Source: Actinoplanes sp. NBC_00393
Lineage (GTDB): Bacteria; Actinomycetota; Actinomycetes; Mycobacteriales; Micromonosporaceae
Length of the DNA: 64,000 bases
NCBI RefSeq assembly: GCF_036053395.1
Contig: NZ_CP107942.1
Coordinates: 8,450,501-8,514,500, forward strand
Direction of reading: 5' to 3'
Under the pieces are notes generated by a model. That model ran no database searches, had not been told where the DNA came from, and saw only the letters and a list, made by a program, of their open reading frames with translations. Positions 56,566 through 64,000 of the stretch are shown in pieces. The position numbers were made by a program, and so were the translations under genes. Position 1 is the stretch's first letter, and each line of letters starts with the position of its first letter.

Positions 56566-58107
56566 GTGACCCAGGTCGGCGAAGGCCACGAGACCGCGGC
56601 CGACGAGGCCGGACCGGTCTTGACCTTCGGTGCGCCCACCGTCGGTGAGATCCTGGCCGAGCGTTACCAGCTGGAGCAGCACGTCAACAACGACAGTGCG
56701 GGCCGGCAGGTCTGGCGGGGCATCGACGTGGTGCTGCGCCGCCCGGTCGCCGTCGTGCTCCGGCACCCCGGCGGTAATTCGGCCACCGAGATGCTGCAGG
56801 CCGCGGTCGCCGCGAGCCGCGTCATCCACCCCAACCTGGTCGGCGTCTACGACGCGATCGACGAGGAGGACCGGGCCTACGTGGTCCGCGAGTGGGTGGA
56901 CGGCGAGTCGCTGCGTGACATGGTCGGCGCGGAGGGCCCGCTGGATCCGTCCCGCGCGATCGCGATCGCGCACGCCGTGGCCGACGCGCTGACCGCGGTG
57001 CACGCCACCGGCATGGTGCACGGCAACGTGCACGCGGGCAGCACCCTGATCGCCGACGACGGCCGGGTCGTGCTCGCCGACGCCCGGGCCGACGAGGCGG
57101 ACAGCTTCGAGTCGGACATCCGCGCCGTCGGTGGCGTCCTCTACTTCGCGCTCACCGGCCACTGGCCGCACGCCGAGGTGGGCGACTCCGCCCTGCCCGA
57201 TGCGAATCGTGACAGTTCCGGCAACCCGGCTGCGCCTCGGCAGGTCCGGGCCGGTGTCCCGGCGTACCTCGACGATCTCACCATGGACCTGCTGGACGGC
57301 CGCGTGGCCGCTCCGGCCGCCGACGCGCTCACCGCGGAGCTGGGCCGGCTCGACGCCGCGTCCGAGGACGAGGAGTTCGAGGACGTCGGGCCGCTGCGGT
57401 TCGTGCAGAGCTCGTCGGCCTCGACCGAGCAGATCCGCAGCACACCCAAGATCCTCATCGGGGTCGGCGCGCTGGTGGTGATCGCGATCATCGGCCTGGT
57501 CTTCGGGATCCGCGCGATCAGCAACTCCACCCAGCCGAACACCCAGGCCACCGCGCCGGTCAACGCGGGCGCCGGTCAGGGCCCGGGCGACAACGTGCAG
57601 ACCCCCGCGCCGGACCCGACGAAACTCCCGCTCGACGCCGACATGGTCCGCATCGTCGACCCTCCGGACGGCCAGCGCAAGGACAGCGACCAGGCGCCGA
57701 ACGTGGTGGACGGCGACGCTGAGACCGCGTGGGAGACCTCGCGCTACAACACCTCGGACTTCGGTGGGCTCAAGGACGGCATGGGCGTCCTGATCTCGCT
57801 GGACACCGCCCGCAACCTCTCCGAGGTCAGCGTCTCGACCTCGGCGCCGGGCGTGACGATGGACGTCCGGGTCGGCAGCCGCGATCCCGGCGACAACTCG
57901 AAGGGCGACGAGAAGCTCCTCAAGGAGTTCACGCCGCTCAACGACGAGGTGCAGAACAAGAACGAGGGCACCAACTTCCGGTTCACCGGCTTCGACCCGA
58001 ACCAGAAGTACCAGTACGTGCTCGTGTTCCTGACCGGCCTGCCGCGCGCCGACGACGGTGACCGCTTCAAGATCGCCGTAAACGAGATCGAGCTGTACGG
58101 ATACTGA
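56566..58107 (+). CDS. Pseudokinase with membrane helix and extracellular sugar-binding-like domain (MviN C-terminal counterpart)
   Basis: A 513-residue protein. Residues ~30-270 form a Ser/Thr kinase fold that lacks catalytic residues: the VAVK Lys is replaced (VAVVLRHP), the HRD loop reads VHGNVHAGSTLI and the DFG is LADARAD. One membrane helix (ILIGVGALVVIAIIGLVFGI, ~297-316) and a linker lead to an outside discoidin-like domain (VVDGDAETAWETSRYNTSDF, LISLDTARNLSEVSVSTSAP, FKIAVNEIELYGY). This is the domain order of the C-terminal half of mycobacterial Rv3910. GTG 56566 has GGAGG five bases upstream. A 15-bp direct repeat (ATGCACCACCGAGG plus one base) lies just before it. Confidence 0.88.
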   Translation: MTQVGEGHETAADEAGPVLTFGAPTVGEILAERYQLEQHVNNDSAGRQVWRGIDVVLRRPVAVVLRHPGGNSATEMLQAAVAASRVIHPNLVGVYDAIDEEDRAYVVREWVDGESLRDMVGAEGPLDPSRAIAIAHAVADALTAVHATGMVHGNVHAGSTLIADDGRVVLADARADEADSFESDIRAVGGVLYFALTGHWPHAEVGDSALPDANRDSSGNPAAPRQVRAGVPAYLDDLTMDLLDGRVAAPAADALTAELGRLDAASEDEEFEDVGPLRFVQSSSASTEQIRSTPKILIGVGALVVIAIIGLVFGIRAISNSTQPNTQATAPVNAGAGQGPGDNVQTPAPDPTKLPLDADMVRIVDPPDGQRKDSDQAPNVVDGDAETAWETSRYNTSDFGGLKDGMGVLISLDTARNLSEVSVSTSAPGVTMDVRVGSRDPGDNSKGDEKLLKEFTPLNDEVQNKNEGTNFRFTGFDPNQKYQYVLVFLTGLPRADDGDRFKIAVNEIELYGY

Positions 58108-58142
58108 GTCCGAACGGTGCACGACAGATAGTCGCGGTGGAC

Positions 58143-58148
58143 TACATT
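58143..58148 (+). promoter_or_regulatory. sigM -10 box TACATT (leaderless)
   Basis: TACATT is followed by six bases and then GTG 58155, the likely first codon and transcript start of sigM. This decides the start over GTG 58137, which would lie upstream of the box. Confidence 0.55.
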
Positions 58149-58154
58149 GCTGGC

Positions 58155-58844
58155 GTGACTTTCCGGGACGTTTCAGCCGGCGCGCCCGGTGCGGGGGATT
58201 CCGCGCCGACCGACGCCGAGCTGATCCGTGCCCACGTCGACGGCGATCCCGAGGCCTTCGCCGAGCTGGTCCGCCGGCATCGGGACCGGCTCTGGGCGGT
58301 TGCGTTGCGGACCGTGGGCGACCGCGAGGAGGCCGCCGACGCCGTCCAGGACGCCCTGCTGAACGCGCATCGCAACGCCGCCCGGTTCCGCGGCGACTCG
58401 GCGGTCACCACCTGGCTGCACCGGATCGTGGTGAACGCCTGCCTGGACCGGATCCGGCGGCGTCAGGCACACCCCACCGTGCCGCTGCCGGACGGCAGCC
58501 ACCCGGACGACCGGCCCACCGGCCCCGAGCCGGCCGCGCCGGCACCCGACCAGGACACCGTTCTGGTGGTCCGCGACGCGCTGGCCGCCCTGCCCGTCGA
58601 GCAGCGCGCCGCGATCGTTCTGGTGGACGTCCAGGGTTATCCGGTGGCCGAGGCAGCCGAGATGCTCGGCGTGGCCGAGGGCACGGTGAAGAGCCGCTGC
58701 GCCCGCGGCCGGGCCCGGATGGCCACCACTCTCGGCTTTCTGCGCGGCCGGGACGGGAACCATACGGGTCGTGGGAACGTCCCATCCGGGTCGGCAGCGG
58801 TTGCTCCGCTGCCCAACGGACACGATCGGAGGGACCAGCGGTGA
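58155..58844 (+). CDS. sigM: ECF RNA polymerase sigma factor SigM
   Basis: A 229-residue sigma factor. Region 2 is DAELIRAHVDGDPEAFAELV, RRHRDRLWAVALRTVGDREE and AADAVQDALLNAHRNAARFR. Region 4 is LPVEQRAAIVLVDVQGYPVA with EAAEMLGVAEGTVKSRCARG. Its position between the MviN pseudokinase and the anti-sigma/trxB genes is exactly that of mycobacterial sigM (Rv3911), which directs late-growth and surface genes. The C-terminal tail is Gly/Arg/Asn-rich. Its stop overlaps the anti-sigma start (GTGA). Confidence 0.9.
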   Translation: MTFRDVSAGAPGAGDSAPTDAELIRAHVDGDPEAFAELVRRHRDRLWAVALRTVGDREEAADAVQDALLNAHRNAARFRGDSAVTTWLHRIVVNACLDRIRRRQAHPTVPLPDGSHPDDRPTGPEPAAPAPDQDTVLVVRDALAALPVEQRAAIVLVDVQGYPVAEAAEMLGVAEGTVKSRCARGRARMATTLGFLRGRDGNHTGRGNVPSGSAAVAPLPNGHDRRDQR

Positions 58845-59722
58845 CGGGCGCCGAGTTCGAGGGAGTCGACCTCGATCTGCTCGCTGACTACGTCGGCGGC
58901 GCCCTGCTCGGCACCCCCGAGGAGGAGCGGGTGGCCACGCTGGTCGCCGAGGATCCGGCCTGGCAGGCGGCCTATCAGGAGCTGGCCCCGGCCATGGCAG
59001 CGGTCGGCGCGTCACTGCTGGACCTGCCGCCGGAGCCGATGCCCGAGGACCTCGCCGCGCGGCTGGACGAGATGTTCCGCACGACTCCGGACGTGTCGGC
59101 AGGCGAGTCCGCGGAGCCCGTACCCGCCAGGGTTCTGGATCTGGAGAAAGGCCGGCGCGATCGCGCCGCACGGACCGGGCGGCGTCGGGCGCCGCGCTGG
59201 GCCAAACCGGTCGCTGTGGCCGCCGGCCTGGTGGCCTTCGCCGGGTTCGGCCTGAACCAGCTCAGCAGTCCGGCCTACGACGAGGCGCAATCGACGGCCG
59301 CCGGGGCCGCTCCGGACGCCGAGGCGGCCACCATGGTCGCGGCGATGCCCGACCAGGTCCTGCAGAGCGGCACTGATTACAACTGGGCCTCACTGGGCAC
59401 ATCAGCAACGCTGGACAGTGCCGCAAAGGAGCCCCGGACCTTTATCAGTTCCGACGCCGTCAACGGTCAGAGCGCGACAGGCAGCGCGCTGGCCCGCCTC
59501 TTGGCGCCGGACCTGCTGCTCTCCTGCCTCGAGAAGATCGCCGCGGAGAACGCCGGCGGGCCACTGTCGGTGCTCTTCGTCGACTACGCCAGCTTCGAGG
59601 GCGCCCCGGCACTGATCGTCCGGTTCACCGCCGCCAACGGCGGCTGGAGCTGGGCGGTCGGCCCGGACTGCGGCACGCCCGCGGCAGGCGCGGCGGAGCT
59701 GGCCAAAGTCCCGGTACGCTGA
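58841..59722 (+). CDS. Membrane anti-sigma factor of SigM
   Basis: A 293-residue protein. A cytoplasmic acidic N-terminal part (DLLADYVGGALLGTPEEERV) forms the expected sigma-binding region, but the zinc Cys/His motif of ZAS anti-sigma factors is not visible. One membrane helix follows (VAVAAGLVAFAGFGL, ~124-138), and an outside domain (VLFVDYASFEGAPALIVRFT, with Cys in LLSCLEKIA and GPDCGTPA). It matches the Rv3912-type protein between sigM and trxB. Coupled translation with sigM supports the pairing. GTG 58841 has GGAGGGACC upstream. Confidence 0.82.
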   Translation: MTGAEFEGVDLDLLADYVGGALLGTPEEERVATLVAEDPAWQAAYQELAPAMAAVGASLLDLPPEPMPEDLAARLDEMFRTTPDVSAGESAEPVPARVLDLEKGRRDRAARTGRRRAPRWAKPVAVAAGLVAFAGFGLNQLSSPAYDEAQSTAAGAAPDAEAATMVAAMPDQVLQSGTDYNWASLGTSATLDSAAKEPRTFISSDAVNGQSATGSALARLLAPDLLLSCLEKIAAENAGGPLSVLFVDYASFEGAPALIVRFTAANGGWSWAVGPDCGTPAAGAAELAKVPVR

Positions 59723-59761
59723 CCGCACCCCGGGCGTGAGGTCGGACACGAGCCGGTCCGG

Positions 59762-59789
59762 GGAATGGTGAATGCCTAGCTTGACGTTC
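59762..59789 (+). promoter_or_regulatory. SigR/SigH-type promoter of trxBA
   Basis: GGAAT at 59762-59766 and CGTT at 59785-59788 are separated by 18 bases, matching the oxidative-stress promoter GGAAT-N18/19-GTT used by SigR (Streptomyces) and SigH (mycobacteria). trxBA is a classical target of these factors. The element starts 85 bp ahead of the trxB GTG. Confidence 0.7.
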
Positions 59790-59846
59790 TAGCGTGCAGT
59801 GTTGCCGACCTATCCGTGCGGCGACAGACAGACTGAGGAGTCGGCA

Positions 59847-60806
59847 GTGGACGAAGTCCGCAATCTGATCATCATCGGTTCCGGACCGTCCGGATACACG
59901 GCGGCTTTGTATGCGGCTCGAGCGAACCTGAAGCCCCTGGTGATCGAGGGCGTCCAGTCCGGCGGCGCGCTGATGACGACCACCGAGGTGGAGAACTTCC
60001 CGGGCCACCGGGACGGCATCATGGGTCCCGAGCTGATGGACAACATGCGTGCCCAGGCGGAGCGGTTCGGCGCCGAGTTCCTGACCGACGACGTCACCCG
60101 GGTCGAGCTGGGCGACAAGCCGACCGAGCCGGGCACCGAGGGTCTCAAGACCGTCTGGGTCGGTGAGCAGCAGTTCTTCGCCCGCGCCGTGATCCTGGCC
60201 ACCGGTTCCGCGTGGCGGCCGATCGGTGTCCCCGGTGAGCAGGAGCTGCTCGGCCACGGCGTCTCGTCGTGTGCCACCTGTGACGGGTTCTTCTTCCGCA
60301 ACCAGCACATCGTGGTGGTCGGCGGCGGCGACTCGGCGATGGAGGAGGCCACCTTCCTCACCCGCTTCGCCGAGACGGTGACGATCGTGCACCGTCGCGA
60401 CACCTTCCGGGCCAGCAAGGTCATGCAGAAGCGGGCCTTCGACAACCCGAAGATCAAGGTCGAGTGGAACTCGGTGGTCGAGGAGATCCTCGGCGCCGAC
60501 GGCAAGGTCTCCGGTGTCCGGTTGCGCAACGTGCAGTCCGGCGAGACCAAGGAGCTGGACGTCACCGGCGTGTTCGTGGCGATCGGCCACGACCCGCGCA
60601 GCGAGCTCTTCAAGGGCCAGATCGAGCTGGACGACGAGGGCTACGTGAAGGTCGACTCGCCCAGCACCCGGACCAACGTCCCCGGCGTGTTCGCCGCGGG
60701 TGACCTGGTCGACCACACGTACCGGCAGGCCATCACCGCCTCCGGCACCGGCTGTGCAGCGGCGCTGGACGCCGAGCGCTTCATCGCTTCATTCGTAGAG
60801 CTGTAA
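59847..60806 (+). CDS. trxB: Thioredoxin reductase TrxB
   Basis: A 319-residue FAD/NADPH enzyme that reduces thioredoxin. FAD loop [20 protein letters not shown], redox pair [15 protein letters not shown] loop [20 protein letters not shown], then [20 protein letters not shown] and the end [23 protein letters not shown] 59847 has GAGGAG six bases upstream. trxA follows after 16 bp. Confidence 0.96.
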   Translation: MDEVRNLIIIGSGPSGYTAALYAARANLKPLVIEGVQSGGALMTTTEVENFPGHRDGIMGPELMDNMRAQAERFGAEFLTDDVTRVELGDKPTEPGTEGLKTVWVGEQQFFARAVILATGSAWRPIGVPGEQELLGHGVSSCATCDGFFFRNQHIVVVGGGDSAMEEATFLTRFAETVTIVHRRDTFRASKVMQKRAFDNPKIKVEWNSVVEEILGADGKVSGVRLRNVQSGETKELDVTGVFVAIGHDPRSELFKGQIELDDEGYVKVDSPSTRTNVPGVFAAGDLVDHTYRQAITASGTGCAAALDAERFIASFVEL

Positions 60807-60822
60807 GACCCGGGAGGTCCTG

Positions 60823-61146
60823 GTGGGAGCAAACAAGGTGGTCACCGACGCCACCTTCGACACTGACGTGCTGAAGTCCGACAAGCTGGTTCTGGTGGAC
60901 TTCTGGGCCGAGTGGTGCGTGCCCTGCAAGAAGGTCGACCCGCTGCTGGCCGAGATCGCCGGCGAGCTGGGCGACAAGGTGGAGATCGTCAAGGTCAACA
61001 TCGACGAGAATCCGCAGACCGCCCTGGCCTACCAGGTGATGACCGTCCCGACGCTGACGCTGTTCAAGGACGGCGAGCGGGTCAACTCGGTGCACGGCGC
61101 GAAGCCGAAGAGCTTCCTGGTCAACTTCATCGAGTCGGCGCTCTGA
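60823..61146 (+). CDS. trxA: Thioredoxin TrxA
   Basis: A 107-residue thioredoxin with active site WCVPCKK, one residue off the common WCGPC (Gly replaced by Val, with Lys after). VTDATFDTDVLKSDKLVLVD, IVKVNIDENPQTALAYQVMT and VPTLTLFKDGERVNS complete the fold. GTG 60823 has GGGAGG upstream. Mycobacterial TrxC, in this position, has WCGPC, so the Val may tune redox potential. Co-transcribed with trxB. Confidence 0.95.
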   Translation: MGANKVVTDATFDTDVLKSDKLVLVDFWAEWCVPCKKVDPLLAEIAGELGDKVEIVKVNIDENPQTALAYQVMTVPTLTLFKDGERVNSVHGAKPKSFLVNFIESAL

Positions 61147-61158
61147 CGTCCACGCGTG

Positions 61159-61187
61159 CGCCCCGCGCCCTTTTGGGGTGCGGGGCG
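61159..61187 (+). terminator. Hairpin after trxA
   Basis: CGCCCCGC and GCGGGGCG arms with inner CCC/GGG pairing around TTTT follow the trxA stop by 12 bases. No T-tract follows, so it may be a weak terminator, or a processing hairpin before cwlM. Confidence 0.55.
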
Positions 61188-61242
61188 TACGCTCGTCGAG
61201 GTCGTCCTTTCTCGCCCCTTTCTCGCCCCTAGGGAGTCCTGA

Positions 61243-62394
61243 GTGCGGTCCATCCGACGCGGAGACACCGGTCCAGCCGTTTCCGAGATCCGGTCGATCC
61301 TGGTCGGCCTGGAGCTGCTGGGCGCGGCCGAGCCGGACGTCTTCGACGACGCGCTGGAGACCGCGGTCCGCGCCTTCCAGCAGGACCGGGGGCTCGGCGT
61401 CGACGGCATGGTCGGCGACGAGACCTGGGGCGCGCTGGACGCGGCCCGCTGGCGGCTCGGCTCCCGGACCCTCTTTCACTCGGTGCCCGACGCGCTGGTC
61501 GGCGAGGACGTGCGGACCCTGCAGGAGCGGCTGCTCGAGATGGGGTTCGACACCGGCCGGCCGGATGCGATCTACGGCGCCCGGACCGCGCGGGCGGTGG
61601 CACAGTTCCAGCGCGAGGTCGGCCTGGTTCCGGACGGCTCGTGCGGCCCGCAGACCATGAAGGCGCTGCGCCGGCTCGGCCGCAAGGTGGTCGGCGGCCG
61701 CCCGCAGTGGCTGCGTGAGGCCGAGGCGTTCCGGCAGTCCGGACCCAACCTGGTGGGCAAGACCATCGTGATCGATCCTGGACACGGCGGTGGTGACGAC
61801 ACCGGCGTCATGGTGCCCGACGGCCCGCTCCGGTGGAACGAGGCGGATCTGGTCTTCGACCTGGCCGCCCGGCTCGAGGGCCGGCTCGCCGCGGCCGGGA
61901 TGCGGGTGCACCTGACCCGCGGCCCGTCACCGACGACCCCGCTGAGTGGCGCCGAGCGCGCCGCGCTGGCCAACAGCCTCGGCGCCGACCTGCTGATCTC
62001 CCTGCACCTGGACGGGCACTCCAGCACCGCGGCCGAGGGCGTCGCGACTTATCACTACGGCACCGGCAACGGGCTGAGCTCCACCGTCGGCGAGCGCCTG
62101 GCCAACCTGGTGCAGCGCGAGATCGTGGTGCGGACCGGGATGCACGACTGCCGGACCCACGCCAAGACCTGGGACCTGCTCCGGCTCACCCGGATGCCCA
62201 CGGTACGGGTGGATCTCGGTTACCTGACTTCGCCGGCCGATCGGGAGCGGCTCATCGACCCGATGTTCCGCGAGCAGATCGTCGAGGCGATGCTCGCCGC
62301 CGTCCAGCGGATGTACTTCCCGGTCGAGCGCGACGTCCCGACCGGGTCGATCGACGTCCGCCAGCTGCGCATGGCGCTGGCGGATCGCGCCTAG
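61243..62394 (+). CDS. cwlM: CwlM-like N-acetylmuramoyl-L-alanine amidase family protein
   Basis: A 383-residue protein without a signal peptide. Two peptidoglycan-binding repeats (SIRRGDTGPAVSEIRSILVG, then LVGEDVRTLQERLLEMGFDT) precede an Amidase_3 domain (KTIVIDPGHGGGDDTGVMVP, WNEADLVFDLAARLEGRLAA, ADLLISLHLDGHSSTAAEGV). The last active-site stretch is VRVDLGYLTSPADRERL, in which Asp stands where the catalytic Glu of amidases is usual. In mycobacteria CwlM is cytoplasmic and, when phosphorylated, activates MurA and does not cut the wall. The lack of a signal peptide fits that role here. GTG 61243 has GGAG upstream. Confidence 0.9.
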   Translation: MRSIRRGDTGPAVSEIRSILVGLELLGAAEPDVFDDALETAVRAFQQDRGLGVDGMVGDETWGALDAARWRLGSRTLFHSVPDALVGEDVRTLQERLLEMGFDTGRPDAIYGARTARAVAQFQREVGLVPDGSCGPQTMKALRRLGRKVVGGRPQWLREAEAFRQSGPNLVGKTIVIDPGHGGGDDTGVMVPDGPLRWNEADLVFDLAARLEGRLAAAGMRVHLTRGPSPTTPLSGAERAALANSLGADLLISLHLDGHSSTAAEGVATYHYGTGNGLSSTVGERLANLVQREIVVRTGMHDCRTHAKTWDLLRLTRMPTVRVDLGYLTSPADRERLIDPMFREQIVEAMLAAVQRMYFPVERDVPTGSIDVRQLRMALADRA

Positions 62395-63065
62395 TTGTCC
62401 ACCGACCGGGTCGCCGTCACGGGGCGGACCGGGCGCAGCAACGTCTCCGGGCTCATCGAGCCGAGAAGCTTCTCCAACGCGTACTCGACGTCGGACTTCC
62501 AGGACAACGCCGTGCGCAACTCCAGCCGCAGCCGCGGGTAACGCGGGTGCGGCCGGATCGTCTTGAACCCCACCGACAGGAAGAAGTCGACCGGGGCGAC
62601 ACAGGTGCCGGCCCGCTCGTCGTCCTCGTCGGCCTCGCCCGCCTTGGCGTCACCGAACGCCTCGATCGCCTTGATCCCCCGCTTGGTGAGATCCCGGGCC
62701 ACGCCCTGGACCAGCATCCGGCCGAGGCCGCCGCCGACGAAGGCCGGCACCACCTTGGCGGTCGTCAGCAGGGCGGCGTCCGCGCTCACCGGGGACGTCG
62801 GGAACGCCATCGAGCGCGGGACGTAGGCGGGTGGCGCGTACATCACGAAACCGGCCGGCATGCCGTCCACGTACGCCAACTTGCCGCAGGAACCCCACTC
62901 CAGCAGTGTCTGGGAGACCCAGGCCTCCTTCTCCAGCCCGGGGTCGCCGGTGGCGCAGGCCCGCTCGGCCGAGACCGGGTCGAGCTCCCAATACACACAC
63001 TGACGGCAGGGCCGGGGCAAATCCTCGAGGGTGTCGAGGGTGAGATTGACCAGGCGTCGCGACAT
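62391..63065 (-). CDS. GNAT family N-acetyltransferase (Rv3916c-type)
   Basis: A 224-residue protein of the GNAT fold. The acetyl-CoA loop is VVPAFVGGGLGRMLVQGVAR. The N-terminus has a Cys pair in DLPRPCRQCVYWELDPVSAE and ERACATGDPG, and CGKLAYVDGMPAGFVMYAPP follows. Its place after cwlM and on the opposite strand is that of Rv3916c, close to parB. The substrate is unknown. Its stop shares CTAG with cwlM. Confidence 0.85.
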   Translation of the reverse strand: MSRRLVNLTLDTLEDLPRPCRQCVYWELDPVSAERACATGDPGLEKEAWVSQTLLEWGSCGKLAYVDGMPAGFVMYAPPAYVPRSMAFPTSPVSADAALLTTAKVVPAFVGGGLGRMLVQGVARDLTKRGIKAIEAFGDAKAGEADEDDERAGTCVAPVDFFLSVGFKTIRPHPRYPRLRLELRTALSWKSDVEYALEKLLGSMSPETLLRPVRPVTATRSVDN

Positions 63066-63275
63066 GGCGGACCCCTACTTCAGACACGGACGTGACCGGT
63101 ATCGAAGCACGGTCGCCTCCACGTGCTTCGCCGCGCCCCCGCCGAATCTTACGTCGGAATCGCCATGAACGGGACCAGGTCGGGCAACAGCCTCCTCTTC
63201 ATCAACGCCGGTCCGTGCGCCTGGCGACTAGGATCGACGAAGTCTGTCGACAACCGATGCGACAAGGAGAGCCGC

Positions 63276-64000
63276 ATGTCCGGCACAACCCAGGACGATT
63301 ACACCGATTTGTACGCGCGACGAGTGCGCGGAATGACCACCTCCGAGATCCGCGCGCTGTTCGCCGTGGCGAGCCGCCCCGAGGTGGTCTCGCTGGCCGG
63401 CGGCTCGCCGTACATCGCCGCGCTCCCGCTCGACGCGGTCGGTGAGATGCTCGACCGCCTCGCCTCCGAGCAGGGCGCCAGCAGCCTGCAGTACGGCATC
63501 GGTCAGGGCACCATCGACCTGCGCGAACGCATCTGTGACGTGATGACCCTGTCCGGCATCAACAACGCCTCACCGGACGACGTCGTGGTCACCGTCGGTG
63601 GACAGCAGGCCCTCGACCTGCTTGCCCGGCTGTTCCTCGACCCGGGCGACGTGGTGCTCGCCGAGGGGCCGACCTACGTCGGCGCACTCGGCGTCTTCCA
63701 GGCCGCCCAGGCACAGGTACGGCACGTGGCAATGGACGCAGACGGTCTCATCCCGGCAGCACTCGAGGAGGCCATCGAGGCCACCGCGCGGGCCGGCCGG
63801 CGCGCCAAGTTCCTGTACACCATTCCCACATTCCAGAACCCGGCCGGCGTCACCCTGTCGGAGGAACGACGCGAGCAGATTCTGGACATCTGCGAGCGCG
63901 CCGGACTGCTGGTGATCGAGGACGATCCGTACGGAATGCTCTCTTTCGAGGGTGACGCCCCGCTGCCGCTGCGGGCCCGCCGCCGTGACGGTGTCTTCTA
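63276..64000 (+). CDS. PLP-dependent aminotransferase, class I/II (cut by window edge)
   Basis: The visible 241 residues begin at ATG 63276 with AAGGAGAG upstream and run off the right edge. PLP-fold features are SLAGGSPYIAALPLDAVGEM, SSLQYGIGQGTIDLRERICD, VVVTVGGQQALDLLARLFLD (PLP phosphate loop), VLAEGPTYVGALGVFQAAQA, FLYTIPTFQNPAGVTLSEER and LLVIEDDPYGMLSFEG. It resembles the stand-alone LysN/2-aminoadipate-type or MocR-derived aminotransferases. The Lys that binds PLP lies beyond the window. In related genomes a gene of this type lies near parAB. Confidence 0.88.
   Translation, partial: MSGTTQDDYTDLYARRVRGMTTSEIRALFAVASRPEVVSLAGGSPYIAALPLDAVGEMLDRLASEQGASSLQYGIGQGTIDLRERICDVMTLSGINNASPDDVVVTVGGQQALDLLARLFLDPGDVVLAEGPTYVGALGVFQAAQAQVRHVAMDADGLIPAALEEAIEATARAGRRAKFLYTIPTFQNPAGVTLSEERREQILDICERAGLLVIEDDPYGMLSFEGDAPLPLRARRRDGVF

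Noticed and set aside
1..64000. tRNA, rRNA or insertion sequences
   Set aside because: No cloverleaf-like segment, rRNA segment, transposase or terminal inverted repeat with target duplication was recognised on reading; a covariance-model scan could not be run.

Overview
This is a high-GC actinobacterial chromosome segment, most likely Micromonosporaceae and Actinoplanes-like. The pointers are strong GC3 bias, frequent GTG/TTG starts, a bacterial proteasome activator (Bpa) fragment, DUF4192, DUF5318, TY-chaperone and SigE-family sigma proteins, and gene order. No read-through mobile element, CRISPR array, rRNA or tRNA was recognised. Gene order from 30 to 50 kb mirrors the dnaB-rplI-rpsR-ssb-rpsF-(membrane protein)-ponA1-(DUF5318)-padR-ino1 block of Mycobacterium tuberculosis (Rv0058 to Rv0046c). 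The order from 52 to 63 kb mirrors the pcnA-mviN-sigM-anti-sigma-trxB-trxA-cwlM-GNAT block (Rv3907c to Rv3916c). The window therefore comes from the origin-proximal core of the chromosome.

Layout. 0-4.5 kb: Bpa (cut by the edge), a guanidino-hydrolase-like enzyme with a divergent Lrp regulator, a TY-chaperone protein, mobA with a DUF6457 gene, and divergent fdhD. 4.5-13.3 kb: PhoD-type phosphatase, DUF4192, GNAT, fructosamine kinase, moaA-moaD, an unknown gene, a PCD-VOC fusion and a membrane metallophosphoesterase. 13.3-24.1 kb: a PHP-UvrD fusion helicase, a prepilin-type peptidase, an LppU-like protein, an AAA ATPase behind tandem CTAG-type operators, DoxX, a GT87-like membrane protein and the moaC-mog-moeA-moaE operon. 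24.1-30.3 kb: a structured AT-rich leader, a membrane GGDEF-EAL protein overlapping a GT87-like gene, a zf-TFIIB protein, YbaB and a non-coding repeat tract. 30.3-38.2 kb: dnaB, a giant Trp-rich disordered membrane protein, and rpsF-ssb-rpsR-rplI. 38.4-50.5 kb: a secreted wall protein, endonuclease IV, two membrane glycosyltransferase-like proteins, a class A PBP, DUF5318, padR-ino1 and ogt. 50.5-64 kb: an ECF sigma factor with a coupled membrane beta-propeller protein, CCA transferase, murJ, a MviN-type pseudokinase, sigM with its anti-sigma factor, trxB-trxA, cwlM, GNAT and an aminotransferase cut by the edge.

Functional themes. Molybdenum cofactor synthesis is almost complete but split into three loci (mobA/fdhD, moaA-moaD, moaC-mog-moeA-moaE). 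Cell-wall synthesis is represented by the PBP, MurJ, the pseudokinase and CwlM. Redox and envelope stress control is represented by sigM and by trxBA behind a SigR/SigH-like promoter.

The most unusual signals are these: a 1385-residue Trp-rich repeat protein inserted between dnaB and rplI; four convergent gene pairs that end in one shared CTAG; three different GC-rich minisatellites, each lying between convergent genes; tandem CTAG-containing inverted repeats in front of the AAA ATPase; a 15-codon leader ORF overlapping the moaA start; mutually exclusive hairpins ahead of the GGDEF-EAL gene; and a paired-hairpin leader before rpsF.
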